In this document: piece by piece, positions 6,864 through 14,250 of the stretch
Layout of the letters: the number at the start of each line of letters is the position of its first letter
Position numbering within the stretch: position 1 is the first letter of the stretch
Origin: Propionibacteriaceae bacterium UBA6122
Lineage (GTDB): Bacteria > Actinomycetota > Actinomycetes > Propionibacteriales > Propionibacteriaceae
Direction: 5' to 3'
NCBI GenBank assembly: GCA_002428365.1
Contig: DIVW01000038.1
Coordinates: 53,500 to 75,719, forward strand
Length of the DNA stretch: 22,220 nucleotides
The notes under the pieces: model-generated
Seen by the model: only the letters and a program-made list of their open reading frames with translations
Database searches by the model: none
Told to the model about the DNA's origin: nothing
Made by a program: the position numbers and the translations under genes

Positions 6864-8609
6864 ATGCGCCGCTCGTTAAGAGTTACCAGCATTCTCAGTC
6901 TCACCACCGTCTCAGCCCTGATTGCTGGCTGCGCAACCACCGGACCGGTCGGAGCCGACTTGGTGGCCGATGCCCCAGCCGCACCAGTTGAGCTCGGTGC
7001 TCCAGACAACCCGGCCGAGGTCACCACGCAGGCTGCGGTGCAACGTCCGGTGTTCGTCCGGCGGATCGATCCTGGTCAGACCGGCTGGTTCTCCTCACCG
7101 TCCCTGGTGGATCTGACCGGCGACGGCAAGCTGGAGATCGTCGCGCCGCTGTATTCCACCTACGTCTACTCCGCCAGCGGCAAGAAGCTGGCCACCGGTA
7201 CCGCCACCAAGGGCCGGGTGTACGCGCCTTCGGTGGTCGCCGATCTGGACGGTGATGGCATCAAGGAGATCGTTGTCGGCGGCAGCGGCAGCGTGGCAGC
7301 CTACGAATGGCGCGGCGGCAAGCTGACCAAGAAGAAGGGCTGGCCCACCTCGGTGGCCAGCGGCGGCCAGAAGCCGGAGGTGCGCGGCTTGGCCGCAGCC
7401 GACCTTGATGGCAACGGCAAGATCGAGGTGGTGGCGACCACCACGAATACCTCCAAGACCGGTGCGCAGGTGTTCGTCTTCGCCGCCAACGGCCGGCTCT
7501 ACGCCCCGGCGAGTGGTCACAAGCCAGCCTGGCCGCGCTACAACCGTCTGACTGGTGCCGGCAACGACAAGAACTTCAACGGCTACGGCAATCACGGCTA
7601 CGGCGCCTACGGGCTGAACGTTGGCATCGGCCAACTCGACGACGATCCGCAGTTGGAGATCGTGGTCACCTACGACAACCACCAGATCAATCTGTTCAAT
7701 CACGATGGCACCTCGGTGCTGGCCTCGAGTTGGTACACCAACCCAGCCAGCGCCTACAAGGGCAAACGACTGGGCTGGGGTCAGTTCATTCGCTGGACGG
7801 CCGCCTCGGTGGAAGACAAGCTGATGCATGCCCACACCGGCTCCTGGCCGAGCCCAAAGACCACCTCCTGGCTGCAATGGACGGCCTCGCCGCCGTCCAT
7901 CGGGGATCTTGACGGCGATGGCCACGCCGAGGTGATCGGCATTCCGAATGTGGAGAAGAAGATCCCTTACCAGACCCAGGCCCACGCGGTCATGGTGCTC
8001 GACGGCGCGCAGCACGGCGGCAAACATTCGGGTCGGCGCCACGCCGGTTTCTCGACGCTGCCGCAGACGAGCAAACCGATTGTGCGCAAGGCTGGGGATT
8101 GGTATCCCCCCGATGGCATCCCGGCGCCGACTTTGGTGGACCTGACCGGCGACGGAAAACTCGACATCGTCTTCCCCGGTAATGACGGCTACATCTATGC
8201 AATCTCCTCGACTGGAAAGCGGCTATGGCGCTGGGGCTACGCGCCCGGGAAAAAGCGCACCTTCGCCTCTGAAGTGACCGCAGCCGACCTCAACGGCGAT
8301 GGCGTGCCCGAACTGGTTTTCGGCGTGTACGGGCGGGCGACCAAGAGCGGTCGGCTAGTGGTGCTGACCGCCAAGGGCGGCAAAGTCACCGACCTTCGGG
8401 TGCCCAAACAGGCCAAGGACGGCAACGGAATCGGTATCGCCGCGGCGCCGTCCATTGCTGATCTGGACGGAAATGGCACTTTGGAAATCGTCACGCTCTC
8501 GATTGATCACGGCTTGGACGTGTGGACGGTTCCCGGTTCCACGGCTGCCAAGGCCCCTTGGCCCACCGCCAGAGGCTCACTGCTGCGTAACGGCGCCACC
8601 GCAGGCTGA
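6864..8609 (+). CDS. Secreted lipoprotein with FG-GAP/VCBS-type calcium-binding beta-propeller repeats
   Basis: 581 residues. It opens with a lipoprotein signal peptide: RR at 2-3, a hydrophobic core to ~20, lipobox LIAGC with C23 as the lipidated residue. The mature part has about eight repeats containing DLxGDGxxEIV or variants: DLTGDGKLEIV, DLDGDGIKEIV, DLDGNGKIEVV, QLDDDPQLEIV, DLDGDGHAEVI, DLTGDGKLDIV, DLNGDGVPELV, DLDGNGTLEIV. Such DxDGDG loops bind Ca2+ and the repeats fold as an integrin-alpha-like beta-propeller, here possibly two propellers or one large one. No catalytic residues are recognisable; a binding or adhesion role at the outer face of the membrane is likely but unproven. 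It stands alone, 75 nt after the dehydrogenase operon, with its own putative promoter. Confidence 0.85.
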   Translation: MRRSLRVTSILSLTTVSALIAGCATTGPVGADLVADAPAAPVELGAPDNPAEVTTQAAVQRPVFVRRIDPGQTGWFSSPSLVDLTGDGKLEIVAPLYSTYVYSASGKKLATGTATKGRVYAPSVVADLDGDGIKEIVVGGSGSVAAYEWRGGKLTKKKGWPTSVASGGQKPEVRGLAAADLDGNGKIEVVATTTNTSKTGAQVFVFAANGRLYAPASGHKPAWPRYNRLTGAGNDKNFNGYGNHGYGAYGLNVGIGQLDDDPQLEIVVTYDNHQINLFNHDGTSVLASSWYTNPASAYKGKRLGWGQFIRWTAASVEDKLMHAHTGSWPSPKTTSWLQWTASPPSIGDLDGDGHAEVIGIPNVEKKIPYQTQAHAVMVLDGAQHGGKHSGRRHAGFSTLPQTSKPIVRKAGDWYPPDGIPAPTLVDLTGDGKLDIVFPGNDGYIYAISSTGKRLWRWGYAPGKKRTFASEVTAADLNGDGVPELVFGVYGRATKSGRLVVLTAKGGKVTDLRVPKQAKDGNGIGIAAAPSIADLDGNGTLEIVTLSIDHGLDVWTVPGSTAAKAPWPTARGSLLRNGATAG

Positions 8610-8745
8610 CTAGGCGGTTCACCGCGATCCGCGTGGGGTGCAGTTGCGCGGAGGACGGCGAACTGGCCCCGATTTAGCCGAAGGGAAGTTGGCCCGGATC
8701 GGTGCCTGAGCATGGTCGACCCTGCCGCAGGGGTGGTGATGGTTC

Positions 8746-8751
8746 TAGAGT
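8746..8751 (+). promoter_or_regulatory. -10 hexamer TAGAGT for leaderless expression of the sulfurtransferase gene
   Basis: TAGAGT ends 7 nt before GTG 8759. There is no Shine-Dalgarno sequence in the gap. This position argues for GTG 8759 over an upstream in-frame ATG-like start at 8702, whose extra codons would span the promoter. Confidence 0.5.
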
Positions 8752-8758
8752 TTCTGAC

Positions 8759-9595
8759 GTGTCCACCCGAAATGACGTATTGGTAAGCGTCAACGACCTG
8801 CCCGAAGCGGTGAACGCTGGCGCCCAACTACTCGACGTTCGTTGGGAATTGGGCGAAGCTTCCGGCGCTGGCTACCAGCGCTATCTCACCGGCCACCTAC
8901 CCAGCGCTCGCTTCCTCGATCTGGAGAAGGTGCTGACTGGGCCGCTCACCGATCCCCGCCTTGGTCGCCACCCGTTACCAAGTGCCGAGCAACTCGCCGT
9001 CGGCCTGGGCGAACTCGGTATTGATCCGGAACAGCCAATCGTGGTCTACGACGAGCCCGGCTCCTACGCGGCCGCTCGCGCCTGGTGGGTGCTGACTTGG
9101 GCCGGCTTGAGCACTTGGGTGCTGGACGGCGGGGTGAGCGCGTGGACGGCGGCCGATGGCGGCTTAGTCAGCGGTGAGTCGCGGGGTTGGGAGCCCACCA
9201 GCCTCACCCTGGAGACCGGCTGCCTGCCCACCCTGACTGCCAACGAAGTGGCGGCCTTCGACGGCATCGTGATGGACGTCCGCGCGCCGGAGCGTTACCG
9301 GGGCGAGGTAGAACCGATCGATGCCAAAGCTGGTCACATTCCCGGTGCGGTCAATCGTCCGGTCAGCGGCTTCTGGGACGAGAACGGGTTGATGCCAGGC
9401 GCCGACAAGCTCGATGAGTTGTTGGCGCTGCCAGCCGATCGGCCGGTGGCGGTCTATTGCGGCTCGGGAGTATCGGCGGCCCAAGTGCTGCTGGCGCTGG
9501 CCAGCCTTGGCATCGAGGGCGCCCTCTACCCGCCGTCCTGGTCTGGATGGTCGGCCGATGACTACCGTCCGGTGGCCACGGGGGACGCCTCGTGA
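8759..9595 (+). CDS. sseA: Sulfurtransferase with two rhodanese domains (thiosulfate/3-mercaptopyruvate type)
   Basis: 278 residues from GTG 8759. The N-terminal inactive rhodanese domain has LLDVRWELG, HLPSARFLDLE and VVYDEPGSYAAARAWW. The C-terminal active domain has MDVRAPERYRGEVEPID, GHIPGAVNRP and the active loop CGSGVSA with C234. CGSGV resembles the 3-mercaptopyruvate sulfurtransferase loop (CGSGVTA) more than the rhodanese loop (CRKGVTA), so mercaptopyruvate is the more likely substrate; this is inferred from family knowledge. The protein moves sulfane sulfur to thiols or cyanide in the cytoplasm. The upstream alternative start at 8702 adds 19 residues of Arg/Gly-rich sequence that do not resemble the family. 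The 3' end overlaps alr by 4 nt, an uncommon partner. Confidence 0.88.
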   Translation: MSTRNDVLVSVNDLPEAVNAGAQLLDVRWELGEASGAGYQRYLTGHLPSARFLDLEKVLTGPLTDPRLGRHPLPSAEQLAVGLGELGIDPEQPIVVYDEPGSYAAARAWWVLTWAGLSTWVLDGGVSAWTAADGGLVSGESRGWEPTSLTLETGCLPTLTANEVAAFDGIVMDVRAPERYRGEVEPIDAKAGHIPGAVNRPVSGFWDENGLMPGADKLDELLALPADRPVAVYCGSGVSAAQVLLALASLGIEGALYPPSWSGWSADDYRPVATGDAS

Positions 9596-10716
9596 TCGAG
9601 CCGACCAGCCTGGTCACCACCCGGCTGGATCAGTTGCGGGCCAATCTGGATGCGATTCGCACCCGGGTGGACGGACGCAAACTGCTGGTGGCGGTGAAGG
9701 CGAACGCCTACGGCCATGGCGCGGTGGGCGTGGCGCGGATGATCCAGGAACACCGGGCGGCCGAATGGCTCGGCGTGGCCACCATCAGCGAGGGTATCGA
9801 GCTGCGGGAGGCTGGCATTGAGTTGCCGATTCTGAAGCTGTCGATGACCCGCAACCCCGGCGAGACCGACGCCGCGGTGGCGGCGAATATCACCTTGACC
9901 GTCACCGACGCCGCCTCGATTGCGATGGTGGCTGCGGCAGCCATGCTCAATCACGTGGTGGCCGAGGTGCACCTGAAGATCGATACCGGAATGCGTCGGA
10001 TCGGCTGCCCACCCGAACAGGCCGTCGAACTGGCGAAGTTGGTTGATGCCACCGACGGCGTCGATCTCGGTGGGGTCTTCTCGCACCTTCCGATCTCAGA
10101 TTCACCGGCCGGCGCTGAGTTCACTGCGGCGCAGATCAAGTTGTTCGCCGACACAGTGGCCGCCATCGAGGCTGCCCGCGGTCCGGTGCCGCTGAAGCAT
10201 CTGGCGAACTCAGGCGGCATCCTTGGCCATCCCGATTCCTGGTTCGACTTGGTTCGTCCAGGAATCATCGCCTACGGCGCCTACCCCGATCCCGAAGCGG
10301 AGCGAACGGTGGAAGTCCGTCCCGCCCTGGAGTGGCGCAGCTACTTGAGTTTTGTGAAGCAGGTCGCGGCCGGTGAGACCGTCAGTTACGGACGCACTTG
10401 GACCGCACCGACCGACACTTGGGTGGGCACGGTGCCGGTTGGCTATGCCGATGGCTACTCGCGGCTGCTGAGCAATCGCGGCCGGATGCTGGTAGCTGGC
10501 CGCAGTTGCCCGGTGATCGGCCGGGTGTGCATGGATCAGACCATGCTCGACCTTGGCCCCGATGCCACCGAGGCCGTTGGCGAGGAAGTGGTGCTGGTCG
10601 GCCCCGATGGCGACGACGAGATCACCACCACCGAGATCGCCAACCTGATGGGCACCATCCCCTACGAGGTGACCTGCCTGCTGGCCCCTCGCTCGGCCCG
10701 CGAATACCTCGGCTGA
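9592..10716 (+). CDS. alr: Alanine racemase (PLP-dependent)
   Basis: 374 residues, full length. PLP-binding lysine K36 sits in VAVKANAYGHG, the family signature. Other family segments: HLKIDTGMRRIG, GGVFSHLPISD, HLANSGGILG, VRPGIIAYGAYP, the catalytic-tyrosine region GYADGYSR, and CPVIGRVCMDQTMLDLG. It makes D-alanine for peptidoglycan, a cytoplasmic PLP reaction. GTG 9592 overlaps the stop of the sulfurtransferase gene (GTGA), so the two are likely co-translated. In many bacteria alr is followed by tsaE/tsaB; here the next gene is on the opposite strand. Confidence 0.96.
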   Translation: MIEPTSLVTTRLDQLRANLDAIRTRVDGRKLLVAVKANAYGHGAVGVARMIQEHRAAEWLGVATISEGIELREAGIELPILKLSMTRNPGETDAAVAANITLTVTDAASIAMVAAAAMLNHVVAEVHLKIDTGMRRIGCPPEQAVELAKLVDATDGVDLGGVFSHLPISDSPAGAEFTAAQIKLFADTVAAIEAARGPVPLKHLANSGGILGHPDSWFDLVRPGIIAYGAYPDPEAERTVEVRPALEWRSYLSFVKQVAAGETVSYGRTWTAPTDTWVGTVPVGYADGYSRLLSNRGRMLVAGRSCPVIGRVCMDQTMLDLGPDATEAVGEEVVLVGPDGDDEITTTEIANLMGTIPYEVTCLLAPRSAREYLG

Positions 10717-10722
10717 CCTGCG

Positions 10723-11178
10723 CTAATCGGGGACGGTTCCATTATGAGCAGTAGGGACGGCGGCTGGCGCCAGCAACCACCGGACGCCTGCGCGGGCCAG
10801 CATTAGCCCCAGGATGAGCCCGGTTACGGCGAAGAAGCCACCGAGCTTCACTTGACCAGCAAAGGCGAGCGCGACGAGCTCTAGCACCACAAACTTGCTG
10901 CCGACCAAGACGAGCCACAGTGCCAGGCCGCCAGCGATCTTGCCGACAACACGAGGGGCGGCAATGATCCGGGCTTTGAGGCGATCTTTGATCCAGACGA
11001 CTGCCTCGAGCACCAGCTTCAACACGATCGCCGTCAGCAGGGTCAGCGTGAACGTCTCGCTAATGACTGCGGGCAAGTATTCAACCGCGAGGTTCAACAC
11101 CACGACGTAGACGAACACGTCCACCACGTCCGCAGCATCGATTCGCCAGCGGGTGCCTCGCCCAGACTGGATAGCCAC
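10723..11178 (-). CDS. Small membrane protein of unknown function; C-terminus supplied by a repeat element
   Basis: 151 residues, GTG start (complement of 11176-11178). Four hydrophobic segments are visible: roughly 18-40, 42-63, 80-108 and 112-135. The loop between the second and third is basic (KDRLKARIIAAPRVVGK), so it probably faces the cytoplasm. I do not recognise a named family. The start is supported by TAGGGT (plus-strand ACCCTA, 11185-11190) 6 nt upstream. The last codons (TAHNGTVPD, stop at 10723-10725) lie within a GGGGACGGTTCC element, so the natural 3' end may have been altered by repeat insertion. It is convergent with alr (6 nt between stops). Confidence 0.7.
   Translation of the reverse strand: MAIQSGRGTRWRIDAADVVDVFVYVVVLNLAVEYLPAVISETFTLTLLTAIVLKLVLEAVVWIKDRLKARIIAAPRVVGKIAGGLALWLVLVGSKFVVLELVALAFAGQVKLGGFFAVTGLILGLMLARAGVRWLLAPAAVPTAHNGTVPD
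10724..10740. repeat. GGGGACGGTTCC element, single copy
   Basis: TAATCGGGGACGGTTCC at 10724-10740 matches the element at 11237-11251 and its inverse at 11299-11313. The flanking TATGAGCAG (10743-10751) is also shared with 11313-11321, so the copies are related beyond the 12-bp core. Confidence 0.75.
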
Positions 11179-11184
11179 AACCTC

Positions 11185-11190
11185 ACCCTA
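11185..11190 (-). promoter_or_regulatory. -10 hexamer TAGGGT (minus strand) for the small membrane protein
   Basis: On the minus strand TAGGGT is followed by the 6-nt GAGGTT and then GTG. GAGG is too close to act as a normal ribosome-binding site, so leaderless initiation is the simpler reading. Confidence 0.45.
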
Positions 11191-11226
11191 GAAGTGCCCG
11201 CCTCGCCGGCAGGCAGTTTTGCCGAC

Positions 11227-11321
11227 AACTGCGCAGATTGGGGACGGTTCCAATTAGCGCAGTTCGAGTGCGAGCCGTCCCCATGAACTGCGCAAAAAGG
11301 AACCGTCCCCAATATGAGCAG
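11227..11321. repeat. Nested palindromic GGGGACGGTTCC element
   Basis: Outer arms ATTGGGGACGGTTCC (11237-11251) and GGAACCGTCCCCAAT (11299-11313) are perfect 15-bp inverted repeats. Inner arms GCGCAGTTC (11257-11265) and GAACTGCGC (11285-11293) are perfect 9-bp inverted repeats. A further degenerate arm, GAGCCGTCCCC, is at 11273-11283, and AACTGCGCA is directly repeated at 11227-11235 and 11286-11294. Motifs of this kind are, as I recall, often found near IS200-like REP-associated transposases; no transposase is present here. Confidence 0.85.
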
Positions 11322-11337
11322 CGGGGCGGGACGGGGG

Positions 11338-12357
11338 TCAGCGCCAGCCGAGGGCGGGGGCGACGTCTTTCAGCAGGGCTTCAATCACGTGGGCGTTGTA
11401 GTCCACCCCGAGCTGATTGGGGACGGTGAGCAGCAGCGTGTCGGCGGCTGCGATGGCCTCGTCCTCAGCCAACTGTTCGATCAGCTTGTCAGGCTCAGCA
11501 GCGTAAGAGCGGCCGAAGCGGGCATTGCCGCCATCGAGGTAGCCAACCTGATCGGTGTCATCGCCACGGCCACCGAAGTAGGCGTGATCCATGTCGTTGA
11601 CCAGCGGGAAGATGCTGCGACTGACCGAGACTCGCGGCGTCCAGTCGTGACCGGCGGCAGCCCAGGCGTCCCGGAACCGCTGAATCTGCTCAGCCTGCAA
11701 CTGATGGAACGGCACCCCGGTGTCTTCAGTCAACAGGGTGGAGCTCATCAGGTTCATCCCCTGCTGGGCAGTCCATTCGGCCGTCGAACGCGAGCCCGCC
11801 CCCCACCAAATCCGCTTCCGCAATCCCGGCGAATGCGGCTCGAGACGCAACAGCCCCGGCGGGTTGGGAAACATCGGGGACGGGTTCGGCTTGGCGAACC
11901 CCTCGCCCTTCAGCAGCTCCAGGAACACCTCGGTGTGAGTGCGGGCCATTTCGGCGTCCGTACTGCCTTCGGCTGGCACATAGCCGAAGTACTTGTAGCC
12001 CTCGATGACCTGCTCGGGCGATCCCCGGCTGATGCCGAGCTGCAGTCGCTCGCCAGCGATCAGATCGGCCGCGCCTGCGTCCTCGGCCATGTAGAACGGG
12101 TTCTCGTAGCGCATGTCGATCACGCCGGTGCCAATTTCGATCTTGGACGTCCTGGCGCCAACCGCAGCCAACAGCGGGAACGGCGAGCCGAGTTGGCGAG
12201 CGAAGTGGTGCACGCGGAAGTAGGCGCCGTCGGCACCGAGCTCCTCGGCGGCAACGGCCAGATCGATCGACTGCAACAACGTGTCGGCGGCCGAGCGTGT
12301 CTGAGAGTGCGGCGAGGGCGTCCAATGACCGAACGACAAAAACCCGATGTGCTTCAT
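11338..12357 (-). CDS. LLM-class flavin-dependent oxidoreductase (bacterial luciferase-like)
   Basis: 339 residues. The TIM-barrel luciferase-like fold is recognisable from the N-terminal MKHIGFLSFGHW, then LAVAAEELGADGAYFRVHHFA, the strand SKIEIGTGVIDMRYENPFYMAEDAGAAD cut across residues ~90-120, LQLGISRGSPEQVI, and IWWGAGSRSTAEWTAQQGMNLM. These enzymes use reduced FMN or F420 with O2 or another acceptor. The cofactor and substrate cannot be read here. The gene is alone on its strand, followed by the palindromic element. Upstream of the ATG no ribosome-binding site is visible; TTTAGT stands 6 nt before it, so leaderless initiation is possible. It is divergent from the rhomboid-like gene (97 nt between starts). 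Confidence 0.88.
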   Translation of the reverse strand: MKHIGFLSFGHWTPSPHSQTRSAADTLLQSIDLAVAAEELGADGAYFRVHHFARQLGSPFPLLAAVGARTSKIEIGTGVIDMRYENPFYMAEDAGAADLIAGERLQLGISRGSPEQVIEGYKYFGYVPAEGSTDAEMARTHTEVFLELLKGEGFAKPNPSPMFPNPPGLLRLEPHSPGLRKRIWWGAGSRSTAEWTAQQGMNLMSSTLLTEDTGVPFHQLQAEQIQRFRDAWAAAGHDWTPRVSVSRSIFPLVNDMDHAYFGGRGDDTDQVGYLDGGNARFGRSYAAEPDKLIEQLAEDEAIAAADTLLLTVPNQLGVDYNAHVIEALLKDVAPALGWR

Positions 12358-12454
12358 GTTTCAACTAAACGCAGGGCGCGCGAAAACATTCCCGAACCGT
12401 CCCGCCCGCACCCCAGCAACCCACCTCTTAGGTTCATCTGGCAACCTTGAGCCC

Positions 12455-13273
12455 ATGAGTGGCCTCTTCCCGCATCGCGAGCACACCGATCCCTGGTTCC
12501 GGATCGGACGGCTCGAGATCACCACAGTGATGTTCGTGGTGCTGGCTGTGGTGGTGTCGTGGCTGAGTTGGGCGTTCGTTCAAGAATGGACGCAACTGCT
12601 GGCCTACACCCCATCACTGCTGGCCGGTGGCGAGATCTGGCGAATCTTCACCTGGCCGTTCTCGGGGGGCCTGTCGTTCTTCGGCGCGCTGAATCTGTTC
12701 TTCTTCTGGTACTTCGGCACCGAACTGGAGAACCACATCGGACGCCGCCGGATGGCCGGGCTGCTGCTCGGAATCTGGGGCAGCCTGACGGTGGCCTACA
12801 CCCTGGTGGCAGTGGTGTTCTCCTCCAACAATTACCTCATCGGGATCGGTCTGATCGAGTTCCTGCTGTTGCTGTTGTGGATCGCTGAGTATCCGCGGCG
12901 GCCACTGTTCTTCGGTATCCAGGCCTGGGTATTCGGCGTGGTAATCGTCGCGATCGATGTACTGCTGATGATTGCTGGCGGTGACTACGTGGGCCTGCTA
13001 TCGATGGTGTTGGCGCTGGTGTTCGTGGCAGTGGTCGCCCGGCGTTCCGGGCTACTCAGTGAGTACGCCTGGATTCCCGGACGGCCCGGCGCCCCGCGCC
13101 CCAAGGTGGCCAAGGTGCCTCGGGCGCAGGCGAAAGCCTCAGAGCGGCGCGCGTCCGATCAGGAGCGGATGGATCAGCTGCTCGACCAGATCAGCGAGCA
13201 TGGTCTGCACAGCCTCAGCGAGTCCCAGCGCAAGGAGCTGAAGAAGCTCAGCGATCGTCGTCGCCAGGGCTGA
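12455..13273 (+). CDS. Rhomboid-fold membrane protein lacking the catalytic serine motif (pseudo-rhomboid)
   Basis: 272 residues from ATG 12455; the frame is open further upstream but that part would cover the divergent promoter region. Six or so membrane segments lie between residues 22 and 196. The rhomboid pattern is seen in GGEIWRIFTWPFSGG (58-72), the loop ALNLFFFWYFGTELENHIGRRRM (78-100) that matches the NxxxLxxFGxxLExxxGxxRF region, and the following helix. Where active rhomboid proteases have GxSGxxxG, this protein has IGIGLIEF (129-136), so the nucleophile is missing, and no His dyad partner is evident. The cytoplasmic tail ends with MDQLLDQISEHGLHSLSESQ (239-258), a motif known from tails of rhomboid-family proteins (DUF6576-like). 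Function is unknown; a non-proteolytic role is inferred. Confidence 0.75.
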   Translation: MSGLFPHREHTDPWFRIGRLEITTVMFVVLAVVVSWLSWAFVQEWTQLLAYTPSLLAGGEIWRIFTWPFSGGLSFFGALNLFFFWYFGTELENHIGRRRMAGLLLGIWGSLTVAYTLVAVVFSSNNYLIGIGLIEFLLLLLWIAEYPRRPLFFGIQAWVFGVVIVAIDVLLMIAGGDYVGLLSMVLALVFVAVVARRSGLLSEYAWIPGRPGAPRPKVAKVPRAQAKASERRASDQERMDQLLDQISEHGLHSLSESQRKELKKLSDRRRQG

Positions 13274-13280
13274 GCCTTTA

Positions 13281-13436
13281 GCTGGCTGAGCCCCTCGACC
13301 CTTCGACCCTTCGACAAGCTCAGGGCAGGCAAGCTCAGGGAACTGAACAGACAAGACCCTGGGAACTGAAACCAAGTTGGCTGAGCCCGTCGACCCTTCG
13401 ACCAGCTCAGGGAACTGGGAAACAGGCTCAGGAAAC
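13281..13436. repeat. CTTCGAC..GCTCAGGGAAC repeat cluster between convergent genes
   Basis: This intergenic cluster fills nearly the whole gap between the rhomboid-like and EcsC genes. Units occur in both orientations: GGCTGAGCCCCTCGA, CTTCGACAAGCTCAGGG, GCTCAGGGAAC, GTTGGCTGAGCCCGTCGA joined head-to-head with CCCTTCGACCAGCTCAGGG, and decayed copies towards 13436. Paired inverted units may act as a bidirectional transcription stop between the two convergent genes. Confidence 0.85.
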
Positions 13437-13440
13437 AGCC

Positions 13441-14112
13441 TCAGCGGGTCAACTGCTGACGAGAGACGAACTCGCGCTTCACGTACGCGCCGAGACCGTA
13501 GGTGAGCCAACCGTCCACTGCTGCGCCCACCCCGCCACCGACCAGGGGAATGTTCCGCACTACGACCACGGCGAGGTGCTTACCACCCAGCCGGGACGCC
13601 ATCGAGCCCATCACTCGCTCGCTGATCGCCCGTTCCAACTCGGCGTCGAAGGCTGGGGCGGTCGCCACTGCCAGCGGCGAACTGGGTAGCTTGCCGCTGG
13701 TCACCAGTTTGCGCACCTGATCATCGCCCAGCATCGCCATGGTGATGGCTGCCCGCACCCGCGGATCCTCAACGTCGTAGCCGCGCAGATGCGCGATCGA
13801 GGCCACCATGCGCACGCTGAGCACTGCCATGCCGGCGATATTGGCTGGCAGCCCGACGGCCAGAGTGACCAAACCACCAACACTGGTCAGGAAGCCCTGG
13901 GCCGAGGCGAGTCCGACGTGCTGGGTAACCAACCAATCGATGGCCACCTCGCGCTCGCCGCGGGACTGCAGGGCCCGAGCAGCCACCGTCCGGGCACCCG
14001 GGAAGGCGTCATTGCCGTAAATCGCGAAATCGACGATGCTGCGCAGCATCCCGCCAGCCACCTCTGGGGCTCGCCAGACCAACTGCTTACCGAACTGGCC
14101 CGAATCCGCCAT
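13441..14112 (-). CDS. EcsC-family protein
   Basis: 223 residues. A central hydrophobic, glycine-rich region (residues ~78-107: LTSVGGLVTLAVGLPANIAG, then VLSVRMVASIAHLRGYD) followed by DPRVRAAITMAML is typical of EcsC-family proteins, which have GxxGLxxLxxDlPa, an (I)xxIAxxYGxD segment and a following helix. A second hydrophobic, Gly-rich segment (NIPLVGGGVGAAVDG) lies near 190-205. The start ATG (complement of 14110-14112) has a strong purine-rich site, GAGAGGAAGG, a few bases upstream, and a TAGGCT hexamer further up (minus strand; plus 14141-14146). In Bacillus EcsC accompanies the EcsAB ABC transporter, but its own role is unclear and no transporter is adjacent here. Confidence 0.78.
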   Translation of the reverse strand: MADSGQFGKQLVWRAPEVAGGMLRSIVDFAIYGNDAFPGARTVAARALQSRGEREVAIDWLVTQHVGLASAQGFLTSVGGLVTLAVGLPANIAGMAVLSVRMVASIAHLRGYDVEDPRVRAAITMAMLGDDQVRKLVTSGKLPSSPLAVATAPAFDAELERAISERVMGSMASRLGGKHLAVVVVRNIPLVGGGVGAAVDGWLTYGLGAYVKREFVSRQQLTR

Positions 14113-14238
14113 CGGCCTTCCTCTCCCAAACGACGTGACCAGCCTAAGCCGCTCTGAGCCCGCCCGGCGTCCGGCTCAGCCCCGAGCGACCCCCGACCCG
14201 ACCCTCAGCCCCTCACCCGTGTCGTCAGTGCGGTGCGG

Positions 14239-14244
14239 CAGAAT
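14239..14244 (+). promoter_or_regulatory. -10 hexamer CAGAAT upstream of aat
   Basis: CAGAAT is followed by 6 nt (CGAGGT) and then ATG 14251. The spacing fits leaderless transcription. It also argues for ATG 14251 over the GTG at 14233, which lies upstream of the -10. Confidence 0.4.
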
Positions 14245-14250
14245 CGAGGT

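Noticed and set aside
7095..8042. Minus-strand open frame (315 codons) across the FG-GAP lipoprotein gene
   Set aside because: The plus-strand frame has a signal peptide and regular repeats; the antisense frame only mirrors these repeats.
8702..8758. N-terminal extension of the sulfurtransferase from an upstream start at 8702
   Set aside because: The 19 added residues are Arg/Gly-rich, not family-like, and would contain the TAGAGT -10 that serves GTG 8759.
11314..12450. Long plus-strand open frame (378 codons) opposite the flavin monooxygenase gene
   Set aside because: It mirrors a well-supported luciferase-like gene on the minus strand; its translation is Arg/Gly/His-rich with no fold or family. 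High GC keeps antisense frames open.
12347..12454. N-terminal extension of the rhomboid-like protein
   Set aside because: The 36 extra codons overlap the start of the divergent monooxygenase gene and lack hydrophobic or family sequence; ATG 12455 begins a normal N-terminus.
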